Below are positions 27,594 to 35,769 of a stretch of 53,145 nt of DNA, in pieces. Positions within the stretch are counted from its first letter, which is position 1. The number at the start of each line of letters is the position of its first letter. The notes beneath the pieces were generated by a model. The model saw only the letters and a list, made by a program, of their open reading frames with translations. It made no database searches and had not been told where the DNA came from. Origin of the DNA: Balneolaceae bacterium. Lineage in GTDB: Bacteria > Bacteroidota > Rhodothermia > Balneolales > Balneolaceae. Location of the stretch: contig JAFIES010000124.1 of the NCBI GenBank assembly GCA_020832415.1, positions 1-53,145 of the forward strand. The letters run 5' to 3'. The position numbers and the translations under genes are program-made.

Positions 27594-29210
27594 TCACTGA
27601 TCAACAAATTCAAAATTTTCACCATCAAACAGACCTTTATCACTCATCTTAAGGCTTGGTATCACTAAAAGAGCCATAAAAGAGATCAACATAAACGGAG
27701 CTTTCAGTGTACTGCCCATTTCTCTGGATATCTTACTTAAGCGTTCATATCCGCGAGCTACAATTTCCCCGGAATCATCACTCATAATACCACCAATTGG
27801 GAGCGGAAGCACATCTTCGTTCTCACCGTGAACCGCTGAGATTCCACCTTCATTTTCCATAATCAGATTTACGGCACGGCTCAAAAATTCGTCCGATGTA
27901 CCCACAACAATAATATTGTGTGAATCGTGGCCTACTGAGGAGGCAATTGCACCATTTTTCAGGCCAAAGTTGGTGATGAATCCAACAGCCGGGGGTTGCT
28001 TTTCATAGCGGTTCACTACGGCGATCTTCAGGATATCCTTTTCGGGAGCTGCAAGAACTTCACCATCTTTAATTTGAAGAGTAACCGTTTTGCTGCCTGT
28101 AATCAGTTCCCCATCATTCGCCACGATAATCTGTTGGTCCTGATTTTCTGAATAGAGTTTGAAATCTTCTGCAGAAACCTCATACGATTTGAAATTATTG
28201 ATACGGCTTGATGCAATGTCACCAAACCGAACGGTATCTTTATCATACACCTGCTCACCATCAATCCACGTTTCCAGAACGTTCATGGATTCGGGATTAT
28301 CTACTATGATGAAATCTGCAGGATCTCCCGGCTGCAGCAACCCTACTTTCAGTTTGTAATGCTGCACGGGAAGAACAGACGATGCATGGAGCACATCATA
28401 AAGATCAAAACCCCGCGCAAGCGTACGGCTCACTATTTCATTGATGTGGCCGCGCAACAGATCATCCGGGTGTTTATCATCCGAGCAAAACATCATTTTA
28501 CCGGGATAATCTTTCAGTAAATCGATCAGTGCTTCATAGTTTTTTGCTGCACTGCCCTCTCTTATGGCAATCAGCATACCGGCTTCAAGCTTATCGATGG
28601 CTTCCTGCCTCGTGAAACTTTCATGATCGGTTGTGATGCCGGCTGATGCATATTTTCTTGCCCTCTCACCATTTAATCCCGGTGCATGGCCGTCTACCGG
28701 TTTTCCCAGTTTGAGTGCAGCCTCTATTTTTGCCAGCACATCGGGATCGTCATTCAATACGCCGGGCCAGTTCATCATTTCGGCGAGATAGTGGATTTCA
28801 TCGCGCTCCAGCAGCTCTTTTACATCGTCCACATCAAGAACTGCACCGGCTGTTTCAAAGGGTGTAGCAGGTACGCATGACGGAGCCCCGAAATAGAATT
28901 TCAGCGGCACTTTTTTGCCGTTTTCAATCATATACTCCACTCCCTCTTTTCCGCAAACATTGGCAATTTCATGCGGATCAGAAACCGTGGCAACCGTACC
29001 GTGCTGAACGGCAAGACGGGCAAATTCCGAAGGTATCAGCATGGAACTTTCGATGTGAATATGTGCATCCACCATACCAGGCAGAATATATCGTTGGGGA
29101 ACATCATCCGCTTTTTTAATCTGTTTGATGCGGCCATGTTCAATTTCCACTTCCCCGCTAAACGTATCTCTATTTACGGGATCTACGATAATGCCTTTTA
29201 CTGTTTTCAT
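27594..29210 (-). CDS. ade: Adenine deaminase
   Basis: This amidohydrolase converts adenine to hypoxanthine and ammonia in purine salvage. I prefer the ATG at 29210 (MKTVKGIIVDPVNRDTFSGE) over the one at 29234, because the family begins with this strand. Metal-binding HxH is in GMVDAHIHIESSML, and further conserved blocks are VSDPHEIANVCG, GAPSCVPATPFE, DGHAPGL, TDHESFTRQEA and MFCSDDKHPDDL. The C-terminal part has the Ade-type GHDSHNIIVVGTSDE and GGISAVHGE. The length (538 aa) is normal for the family, which is larger than adenosine deaminases. It is probably monocistronic and cytoplasmic. Confidence 0.95.
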   Translation of the reverse strand: MKTVKGIIVDPVNRDTFSGEVEIEHGRIKQIKKADDVPQRYILPGMVDAHIHIESSMLIPSEFARLAVQHGTVATVSDPHEIANVCGKEGVEYMIENGKKVPLKFYFGAPSCVPATPFETAGAVLDVDDVKELLERDEIHYLAEMMNWPGVLNDDPDVLAKIEAALKLGKPVDGHAPGLNGERARKYASAGITTDHESFTRQEAIDKLEAGMLIAIREGSAAKNYEALIDLLKDYPGKMMFCSDDKHPDDLLRGHINEIVSRTLARGFDLYDVLHASSVLPVQHYKLKVGLLQPGDPADFIIVDNPESMNVLETWIDGEQVYDKDTVRFGDIASSRINNFKSYEVSAEDFKLYSENQDQQIIVANDGELITGSKTVTLQIKDGEVLAAPEKDILKIAVVNRYEKQPPAVGFITNFGLKNGAIASSVGHDSHNIIVVGTSDEFLSRAVNLIMENEGGISAVHGENEDVLPLPIGGIMSDDSGEIVARGYERLSKISREMGSTLKAPFMLISFMALLVIPSLKMSDKGLFDGENFEFVDQ

Positions 29211-29299
29211 AGATGTGTGATCAGAATTGTTCAAAACGTTTTAGAGTTCATAATAAAATCTTCGTTTCTGTTTATGTAGAATAGATTTTATTGCATATC

Positions 29300-29500
29300 G
29301 AAAATGGATCCCCCACCTTATTTCTCGCAAAGGTACTCAGAAGGTTTCGCGGAGATTCGCATAGACTGATTTGTGTATTGATCATCAGCGTTCGTCTGCG
29401 GGTTCGTCGGCGCCCGTCTGCGAGAAATCTGTGAGGGCAATATATTGGTTCTCGAAGAGATACGCTGATGAATTTGCTTAAGTTCACAGATTATCTGCCC
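29300..29500. repeat. Likely dispersed non-coding repeat (Arg/Thr-rich spurious frames)
   Basis: The 380-bp gap between ade and the ygjV-like gene contains a stretch whose frames read as low-complexity peptides such as ADGRRRTRRRTLMIN and LCESPRNLLSTFARNK. Such sequences resemble dispersed intergenic repeats in other bacterial genomes that are wrongly called as small ORFs. No second copy exists in this window, so the call rests on resemblance. The remaining DNA in the gap shows no feature. Confidence 0.35.
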
Positions 29501-29616
29501 CATTTTATTGTCTTTGGCACAAGATTGATAACTGATTTCATTAGAGTTTGTAAATAACTTGCTTATTCTTAAATCGGTTTGGAAAGCATTGATGTATGAT
29601 TAAAATTTATGAAATG

Positions 29617-30243
29617 TCAGAGTTTGAGTTCATAACTGTATGAATCTGACTGAACCTGTTTGAATCCGGCCTTTTCGAGATATCGGTTGTGATCGGGGTT
29701 GCCTGATGCGGCCAGAATTTCTCTTATCCCCTGTTCTATGAAATAGTCGATTTTTTCACCAAACAAGTATTCGCCAATTTTAAAATCCCTGAAATTGGGT
29801 ATCACAAAATCGAGATCAATCTTCAGCATGCCTTTATCATCACGATTTCCCAGAATGAGACCCGCAGGAACCATATCTCTGAGTACAAACAGCGAAAAAT
29901 TGTAATCCTGTTTAAAATCAAAACCTGGCTGGTAGTTGAGGATATCATCCTTGTGAAAATGGAGAAATGCTTCGAGATATTTACTCTCCTTATCTACATT
30001 CAGTAGCTTAAAATACTCTTTATCTCGCCAGAGCTTTATCAAAAAATAGATATTGATCAATACGATAAACCCATTCATTGCGGCAACGGGAATAGATCCT
30101 ATCAGTACCCCGTACACCGAAAATGTAAATGCCCCGATCATGTTTACGATTCTCAGTTTAATGATGGCACTCATCATCAATGAAACCGCAACCAGTACCG
30201 AGGCAACGTACCCTATTATTTCATACAGAACATAGTTCTCCAT
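29617..30243 (-). CDS. YgjV-type membrane domain fused to a GNAT-like domain
   Basis: The first 75 residues resemble the YgjV family of inner-membrane proteins (YEIIGYVASVLVAVSLMMSAIIKLRIVNMIGAFTFSVYGVLIGSIPVAAMNGFIVLINIYFLIKL), with three predicted membrane spans. The remainder (about 85-208) looks like a GNAT acetyltransferase fold: a strand with FSLFVLRDMVPAGLILGNRD, a beta bulge, then GEYLFGEKIDYFIEQGIREILAASGNPDHNRYLEKAGFKQ, like the acetyl-CoA loop helix and the usual N..A...Y.K.GF ending. The standard Q/RxxGxG/A loop is weak (FKIGEYLFG). The substrate is unknown. The upstream OsmC gene is only 12 bp away, so the two probably share a transcript. Confidence 0.75.
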   Translation of the reverse strand: MENYVLYEIIGYVASVLVAVSLMMSAIIKLRIVNMIGAFTFSVYGVLIGSIPVAAMNGFIVLINIYFLIKLWRDKEYFKLLNVDKESKYLEAFLHFHKDDILNYQPGFDFKQDYNFSLFVLRDMVPAGLILGNRDDKGMLKIDLDFVIPNFRDFKIGEYLFGEKIDYFIEQGIREILAASGNPDHNRYLEKAGFKQVQSDSYSYELKL

Positions 30244-30255
30244 AAAAGCGGCCTG

Positions 30256-30765
30256 CTACGTTGTTACTGAATGTGTAATTGTGATATCTACTCCCCCTTT
30301 GAGGGTTTGGTACACCACACAATACCGTTCCGTTAATTTGAGCAGGGCTGCGATTGCCTCTTCATCAGCATCTGTCTTCAGATCGTAATGAAGGGAAATC
30401 TCTTTGAATCCAACGGGCACCTCTTTAGATACCCCAAGGGTTCCTTTAAAATCGAGAATACCTTCTGCGGTGAGCGTGGCGTCGGCCAGATTCACTTCAA
30501 TGGCTGTAGCCACAGTGTTCAGGGTAACACCTGCACACGCTACAAGTGCTTCAAGGAGCATATCACCCGAGCAGGCCTGCATGCCATTACCACCGGTGGC
30601 GGGATGAAGTCCGGCCTCGACCAAAGCCTTACCGGTATCCACTTTACAGGAGAGATTCTCTCCGATTTTTCCCTGCGCCCTCAGTGTAATGACTGCAGTA
30701 TCGGGATTTTCCTTATAACTGTTTTTAAGAGGAGCCTGAAGCTCCCGAAGTTTTTCGGAGTTCAT
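30256..30765 (-). CDS. OsmC family peroxiredoxin-like protein
   Basis: This is an OsmC/Ohr-superfamily protein of 169 aa. The family reduces organic hydroperoxides with two active-site cysteines. Both are visible in GGNGMQACSGDMLLEALVACAGVTLNTVA (about residues 65 and 77). The C-terminal half shows the usual KEVPVGFKEISLHYDL strand and LLKLTERYCVVYQTLKGGVDI, a third Cys position typical of the YhfA-like branch. The protein should be cytoplasmic. It lies between a DoxX-like gene (15 bp upstream) and the YgjV-GNAT gene (12 bp downstream) on the same strand, so the three form a likely operon with a stress or redox theme. Confidence 0.88.
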   Translation of the reverse strand: MNSEKLRELQAPLKNSYKENPDTAVITLRAQGKIGENLSCKVDTGKALVEAGLHPATGGNGMQACSGDMLLEALVACAGVTLNTVATAIEVNLADATLTAEGILDFKGTLGVSKEVPVGFKEISLHYDLKTDADEEAIAALLKLTERYCVVYQTLKGGVDITITHSVTT

Positions 30766-30780
30766 AAATTATATAATGGG

Positions 30781-31179
30781 TTATGTAAATTCATCATAAT
30801 CATTTTCATCTTCATCCTCTTCGGAGTAGAGACCGGCCAGGAATAGCGCACCACCGGCAAGGGATGTATCTTTCAGCAGATTAAACAGGGCGTTGGGGGT
30901 TTCGGCCATCACACCGGGAACGTGAACCAAGCCCACAAATATCAGCAAAAGCAAGGCCAGAAGAAGGGCTACCTCTTTCACACGAACCTGTGCCACAAAA
31001 CTAAAACAGGCGCCGAGCAGAGCTATTCCAATCAGATACACCCAAACGATGCCACCGGGCACAAAGTCGGGAACCATGCCTGCCATTTCGCGGCCCATCA
31101 TAAAATGTATGATTCCAAAAATGCCAAACGGCAACGCAAAAAGCAGCCTGCCCACCCGAAAGGTTAGAAAATCGATCAT
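30781..31179 (-). CDS. DoxX-like small membrane protein
   Basis: This is a 132-aa protein with four hydrophobic segments and an acidic C-terminus (SEEDEDENDYDEFT). It resembles DoxX/DoxD-type membrane proteins: the opening VGRLLFALPFGIFGIIHFMMGREMAGMVPDFVPGG matches the GRi.f...f...G..hf family start, and HVPGV and LKDTSLAGGALFLAG match the later spans. Members occur beside oxidoreductases and thiol-stress genes. Here the downstream neighbour is OsmC. The exact role is unknown. Expression may start near 31200, where an AT-rich leader precedes a transposon-like element. Confidence 0.75.
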   Translation of the reverse strand: MIDFLTFRVGRLLFALPFGIFGIIHFMMGREMAGMVPDFVPGGIVWVYLIGIALLGACFSFVAQVRVKEVALLLALLLLIFVGLVHVPGVMAETPNALFNLLKDTSLAGGALFLAGLYSEEDEDENDYDEFT

Positions 31180-31292
31180 GTTGATTGTTTTTTTATTTCA
31201 AAGTTTTCAACTTGAAAATAGGCAATAGCAGGCAACCACACGAATCTGATCGGAAGCAAATTGTAAATAAATGCAGGGAAAATTCTCTATTT

Positions 31293-31480
31293 AACGTGAT
31301 TTCGATATAATAATGAACAATATGACTGAACCCGTCATATTTAGCGCATCCCGATGCAGTTCAATCGGGAGAAGTCGAAATGTGACGGGTTCAGAAAATG
31401 AGCGCCTTCGTCCATCCTGAAATACGTCGGGACTGCGCTCTAACTGACGATTCTTATAAATGTTATATCGAACTCACGTT
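31293..31480. mobile_element. MITE-like element, copy 1 (188 bp)
   Basis: Terminal inverted repeats AACGTGATTTCGATATAA and TTATATCGAACTCACGTT (one mismatch) bound a 188-bp segment without an ORF. Inside are nested palindromes: TCCCGAT/ATCGGGA and TGAACCCGTCA/TGACGGGTTCA. The flanking ATTT on both sides may be a 4-bp target duplication. A second copy lies at 43204-43390. The right end supplies the last two bases (AA) of the subtilase stop codon, so it inserted exactly at that gene's end. Confidence 0.65.
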
Positions 31481-34400
31481 ATTTAATAAGAATCATTTTC
31501 CTCGAAAGCACACTATTTCCGGCAGTAAGCCGATAGAGATACACTCCGCTTGCAAGATTTGACCCATCAAACCGCACAGAGTGCACACCGGCAGGCTGAA
31601 CCGAATTTATGAGCGTTGCCACTCTCTGTCCTTCAATGGAGTAGATATCCAGAGTTACGTTGCTCTCAGCCGGAAGTTCGTACCGAATAAGTGTACTTGG
31701 GTTGAAGGGGTTTGGGTAGTTTTGGGAGAGGGTAAGTTGCTCCGGCAGTTCGGTGGTATTTAGATCATCTACCGGATAAGGATAGACAATCAGTGAAAAG
31801 CGACTGTCTTCCTCAGTACTTATTTTTGCTGAAGAGAGGCTAACATTGTATTCAAGATTTTCAACAAGTTTCATAGGTGAATTCTCAACATAAAATTTGT
31901 ATGATTTTGATTCACGAAAATCAACAACGTTGCCTGTTATATTGTCTCTTAATGTCACGGTCCAGTTTGAAGGCACATTTCTGAATTCCGACATAAAAAT
32001 TTCTGCCTGCCCTTCTAACGGTTCATAGGAAGTATGACCATCTGAAGAAGAAGGTTGCCACGCTTCAATATGAATTGGGATTTCAAGTGGATCATCGAAA
32101 TCAAGAGGTAGATTTTTGATGTTGAATGACTGTCCATCTGCTTCAGAATAGAAACTCATAAATGGCTTGTAATCCATTGGATAAAGATAAGGCGCATCAA
32201 AATTGTTTCTTTCTTTTGAGCCGGTTTCCGAAAAACTGAACCAGGTATCAGCATGATATCTGTTTTGAATAATTGCCTGAAGCTGCACAACAGGAACAGA
32301 TTCGGGTGCTTTATAAAAATCAGTTGCAACATCCGTTTTTGCAGTTTCCGGAATTACTATTTCGGGATTGTTTCCGGCAGCAATTACAAAAAATCCCTGA
32401 AATGCAGCTATTCGCCCGCCATTCAAACTTCCGGCATCAACACCATTCCAAGCCCTGAAACAGCCGCCCGCTGGTCCGCCATCTTCATCCAGTTCGAGGC
32501 CTGAATCACAGGCGTGGTCATATACATATACCACGCTATTAATATCTTCAGTATCAAAATCCCCAAAAGAAATTGCAGAATTGAAGGGGTTTCCTAAAAG
32601 GGAAAAGACTTCATTACCGGGGTTCAACCCATTCGAGGTATTAATCTGGAATGGGCTTATACTTTCTAAGCCTACAGTTGACAAACTCTTTGGCCAGGAA
32701 TCAGCCACACCGTTAAAGTTATCATCAGCATAGACATATACAGCCACACCTTTCCCGGGCAACAGTTCTTCATTTAGGTCCGATACTGACACATAGTTTG
32801 AGCTTGCTCCATTAAACTCAATAACATTTGTTTCGCTCAATAGAATATTGTTTTGGTCAGCTGCCGGGGCATTCGAGTTGGCCGGTCCCTGGGTCCAAAT
32901 TGATGATAAAAATTCAGAGTACATGGTAGCAACCGGAGAACTTATAAATCGCCAGCCTTCTCCATCACCTTCATTAATGTCTAATGTAAACGTTTGAGCT
33001 TCATTCCCGGTGACTATAAGAGAAAAATTTTGCGAACCCGGCACAAGATTTCCTTCTACATCTTCCAATGTTTGCAAATCTCCTTTATGTGTTATTCTTA
33101 TGGTATAGATTTCACCGGCTGCTGGGTTTTGGATGTGAACCATTTCAACATTGTCTCTAAAATTATCTCCATTTGACGCTGCATTACCAGGATTGGCCGG
33201 ATCAAGTATAAAGGGTTGGTATTCAGTTAAATTGCCGTTAAAAATTCTCAAATCAAGATCATTGACAAGCATAGGAGTTGGATCATTCAACGTTCCAAAC
33301 TCAATTATGTCGTCTTCATTAATTGGCGGATCTGTCCATGCCAATGTTGCACGCAGTGGTTCATTGCCTTTGGCCCTTACATTAATATATACTTCATCAC
33401 CATTATGTAAGCTTAATTCATGGATATGTAATCCATGATCTACATTATCACTCATAACTCGGGCAGCAGCTTCAGTATTCATTAAACCCCAGCCAAATTC
33501 ATAATCTGGCCCTGTATTTCCAAGGTCTTCAGCTGTGTGGATAATTAATCCCCGAATTGTTGATGATAACAGTAGTTCATCCGGATTTAGATTTTCCTGA
33601 TGCTCTAAAAGTAACCCTGCAGAACCAGAAATCATCGGTGCTGAAAACGATGTACCACTACTGGTAGAGTAACTAGTATTTGAACCACCAGAAGACGAGA
33701 AAACACTTACTCCTTTTGCTACTATATCCGGTTTAATCCTGCCATCATCGGTTGGGCCCCAGCTGCTGTTTGATGACATTACACTACTTTGATTAACTGA
33801 TCCAACGGTGATTACATTTTTTGCGAGATTGAAGCCGGAAATGGATTTATAACCATCCGTTCCACCATCAGGCCCCGGTATCTCAAAATTAGGTTCATAT
33901 GTCCGAATCGTGGTAACAGACTCCCAATCTGCATCTCCATTATTATCTAAATCATAAAAAATGAAAATTTCATTTTCTGGTGTTCCATCGGGATAAATTT
34001 CACCTCTTTGGTTCCCTGCAGAAACAACGATTGTATAATTTGGAGCAAAATGAGCAACTTTGTCCCAATCCCGGGTTGTCTCATCATAGTAGCCGAAGAA
34101 AAAGCTTTCATCATCATTTTGGTCTCCATACCAATACCAACCAGGACCTTTGCCAAAACTTCCAAAACTCCATCCCACATTTATTTGATAGGGGTGTACT
34201 GAATTTAGTAATGGATTTGTAATATCTCCCGCAGCACCACTCATTTCAGATATGTCATTAAAAAAGTTATAACTATCCACAGAAGCTTCAAATGCCATTC
34301 CTTTTGCATCTGAGTCTACCCCTGTCGCGATCAATGTTCCTGTAACCCTCGATGCATGATTATCTACATTTGAAGATCCGTCACGAACGGTTACTCTGCC

Positions 34401-34802
34401 GGAGTATTCAACATGATCGAGCCTTGGTTTTCCCGCATCCCAAAGACCAATCACTTGTCCGCTTCCACTTAATGAAAGCCCTGAGTTGCCACCCGAATAT
34501 ACTTCATCTGTATTAATAAGTGAAGCACCACCCGCATTTGCGGTAGAGTAATAGATGGGAAAACCATTTTCAAAACGCATTAACTCCATAACGGTGCCAT
34601 CTTCCAGTTCATTACGAAGTGGAATCCCCTCTCTGTTTGCTTTTGCAATGGCAAGAGCACGCTGTAGCTTTGCATTTTCACCCAACCTCTCGGACAATTG
34701 CTGTAATTTCACTCTTTGCTGCTGGTTCTGTGCATTTACAAAACTTCCTGAAAAGACCAGTAGTGTGATAAGTATAAAAAGTATTTTTTTAAATGGAAGC
34801 AT
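31479..34802 (-). CDS. Secreted subtilisin-like serine protease, T9SS cargo
   Basis: This 1,107-aa S8 protease has a signal peptide (LFILITLLVFSGSFVNAQ). The catalytic triad is visible: Asp122 in GLWDAGKPRLDH, His149 in VDNHASRVTGTL and Ser385 in GTSFSAPMISG; the oxyanion Asn264 is in VVSAGNQRG. After the catalytic domain come a P-domain-like sandwich (about 460-600), the module GEGWRFISSPVATMYSEFLS with WTQGPANS, and a type-A sorting domain (NYPNPFNPSTLIRYELPAE to SRKMILIK). It should be secreted by the type IX system and hydrolyse extracellular protein. The stop codon is completed by a MITE-like element. A wide spacing to both neighbours suggests its own promoter. Confidence 0.93.
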   Translation of the reverse strand: MLPFKKILFILITLLVFSGSFVNAQNQQQRVKLQQLSERLGENAKLQRALAIAKANREGIPLRNELEDGTVMELMRFENGFPIYYSTANAGGASLINTDEVYSGGNSGLSLSGSGQVIGLWDAGKPRLDHVEYSGRVTVRDGSSNVDNHASRVTGTLIATGVDSDAKGMAFEASVDSYNFFNDISEMSGAAGDITNPLLNSVHPYQINVGWSFGSFGKGPGWYWYGDQNDDESFFFGYYDETTRDWDKVAHFAPNYTIVVSAGNQRGEIYPDGTPENEIFIFYDLDNNGDADWESVTTIRTYEPNFEIPGPDGGTDGYKSISGFNLAKNVITVGSVNQSSVMSSNSSWGPTDDGRIKPDIVAKGVSVFSSSGGSNTSYSTSSGTSFSAPMISGSAGLLLEHQENLNPDELLLSSTIRGLIIHTAEDLGNTGPDYEFGWGLMNTEAAARVMSDNVDHGLHIHELSLHNGDEVYINVRAKGNEPLRATLAWTDPPINEDDIIEFGTLNDPTPMLVNDLDLRIFNGNLTEYQPFILDPANPGNAASNGDNFRDNVEMVHIQNPAAGEIYTIRITHKGDLQTLEDVEGNLVPGSQNFSLIVTGNEAQTFTLDINEGDGEGWRFISSPVATMYSEFLSSIWTQGPANSNAPAADQNNILLSETNVIEFNGASSNYVSVSDLNEELLPGKGVAVYVYADDNFNGVADSWPKSLSTVGLESISPFQINTSNGLNPGNEVFSLLGNPFNSAISFGDFDTEDINSVVYVYDHACDSGLELDEDGGPAGGCFRAWNGVDAGSLNGGRIAAFQGFFVIAAGNNPEIVIPETAKTDVATDFYKAPESVPVVQLQAIIQNRYHADTWFSFSETGSKERNNFDAPYLYPMDYKPFMSFYSEADGQSFNIKNLPLDFDDPLEIPIHIEAWQPSSSDGHTSYEPLEGQAEIFMSEFRNVPSNWTVTLRDNITGNVVDFRESKSYKFYVENSPMKLVENLEYNVSLSSAKISTEEDSRFSLIVYPYPVDDLNTTELPEQLTLSQNYPNPFNPSTLIRYELPAESNVTLDIYSIEGQRVATLINSVQPAGVHSVRFDGSNLASGVYLYRLTAGNSVLSRKMILIK

Positions 34803-34881
34803 GTTTGAAACGTGTCTGATATTATTCCCTAATGAAATTAAGGCTGTAAATAAGCTATAAAGTTTCTTTTTTACAATGATT

Positions 34882-35529
34882 TTAATTTTTCACTTTCCTC
34901 AAAATAATCACTCTCTCCCCAAGGATCTCAAGCTCAGCTTCATAACCATCTGCCAGCCACTGAAAAGTTTTTGTTGAGTAGAGCGAAACGTGGGTATCAT
35001 CTTTGATGTAGTGCCACTCCTTAAATGGTCTCTTTTCGGGTACAAGAAGCGTCATTATCCCCAGATAGCCTCCCGGTTTTAGCAAGCTCCACAGTTTTTT
35101 GAACTCGTCCGCAGGATCATAGAAATGTTCGGCTGTTTCAGTTATGGTTATGAAATCGAATGATTGGTCAAATACAGTTTCATCCTTTGCATAGAACGGA
35201 TCGTAAATCATCATTCGATGTCCCGCCTCCTCAAACATGATATGCAGTGTGGGTCCGGGACCGGATCCATAATCAAGGCCGAAAGTTCCGGCAGGTAATC
35301 GGGAATTCAGAGGTTCAAACAGCTGGCTCAAAAATGCTCTGTAGCCGGGATCATCAGGACTGTTTTCGTGGTAATCGTACCGTTTTTTCTCCTCATCAGG
35401 CGCCAATCGTTGTGAGGGATCCACAAATATCAACCCGCATTCCGGGCACTCCATATATGAATAGGAGTAGATTTCACATTTCAGCGAAGTGTCATGATTG
35501 CCACATAGTGTGCAACAGGGTTGAGCCAT
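34882..35529 (-). CDS. Class I methyltransferase with N-terminal zinc ribbon
   Basis: The N-terminus holds two Cys pairs (C..C..C at CCTLCG and YMECPECGLIF), a zinc ribbon. A class I SAM-dependent methyltransferase core follows: FGLDYGSGPGPTLHIMFEE (motif I), MMIYDPFYA (motif II acidic), FDFITITETAEHFYDPADEF and LKPGGYLGIMTLLV. The C-terminus forms the usual final strands (LEILGERVIILRKV). At 215 aa it is a small member, like methyltransferases that modify metabolites or tailor surface sugars. The substrate cannot be read from the sequence. It is divergent from the amylase gene. Confidence 0.88.
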   Translation of the reverse strand: MAQPCCTLCGNHDTSLKCEIYSYSYMECPECGLIFVDPSQRLAPDEEKKRYDYHENSPDDPGYRAFLSQLFEPLNSRLPAGTFGLDYGSGPGPTLHIMFEEAGHRMMIYDPFYAKDETVFDQSFDFITITETAEHFYDPADEFKKLWSLLKPGGYLGIMTLLVPEKRPFKEWHYIKDDTHVSLYSTKTFQWLADGYEAELEILGERVIILRKVKN

Positions 35530-35769
35530 AATCTTTAACTAAAATTTCGGATCGGAAATATACCATTTTCTGAGTTTCTGCTTCCTATCTGTTATATTTA
35601 ATAATGAGGTATATATTCTAATTACCTCTCTTTTACCTCAATTTTGTTCAAACTTTAAAGTTACAGTGATACGTTAGGGAGACGCTTGTAAACTACTGAT
35701 ACTGAAACTTTTTGATGAACTTTATTCTGAAAACTTTTTTAAGACACAACTAAATAAACAGATCACATC

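Noticed and set aside
29272-29503. Two small Arg-rich frames between ade and the YgjV-type gene
   Set aside because: Both have low complexity, overlap in different frames and resemble non-coding repeats often miscalled as genes.
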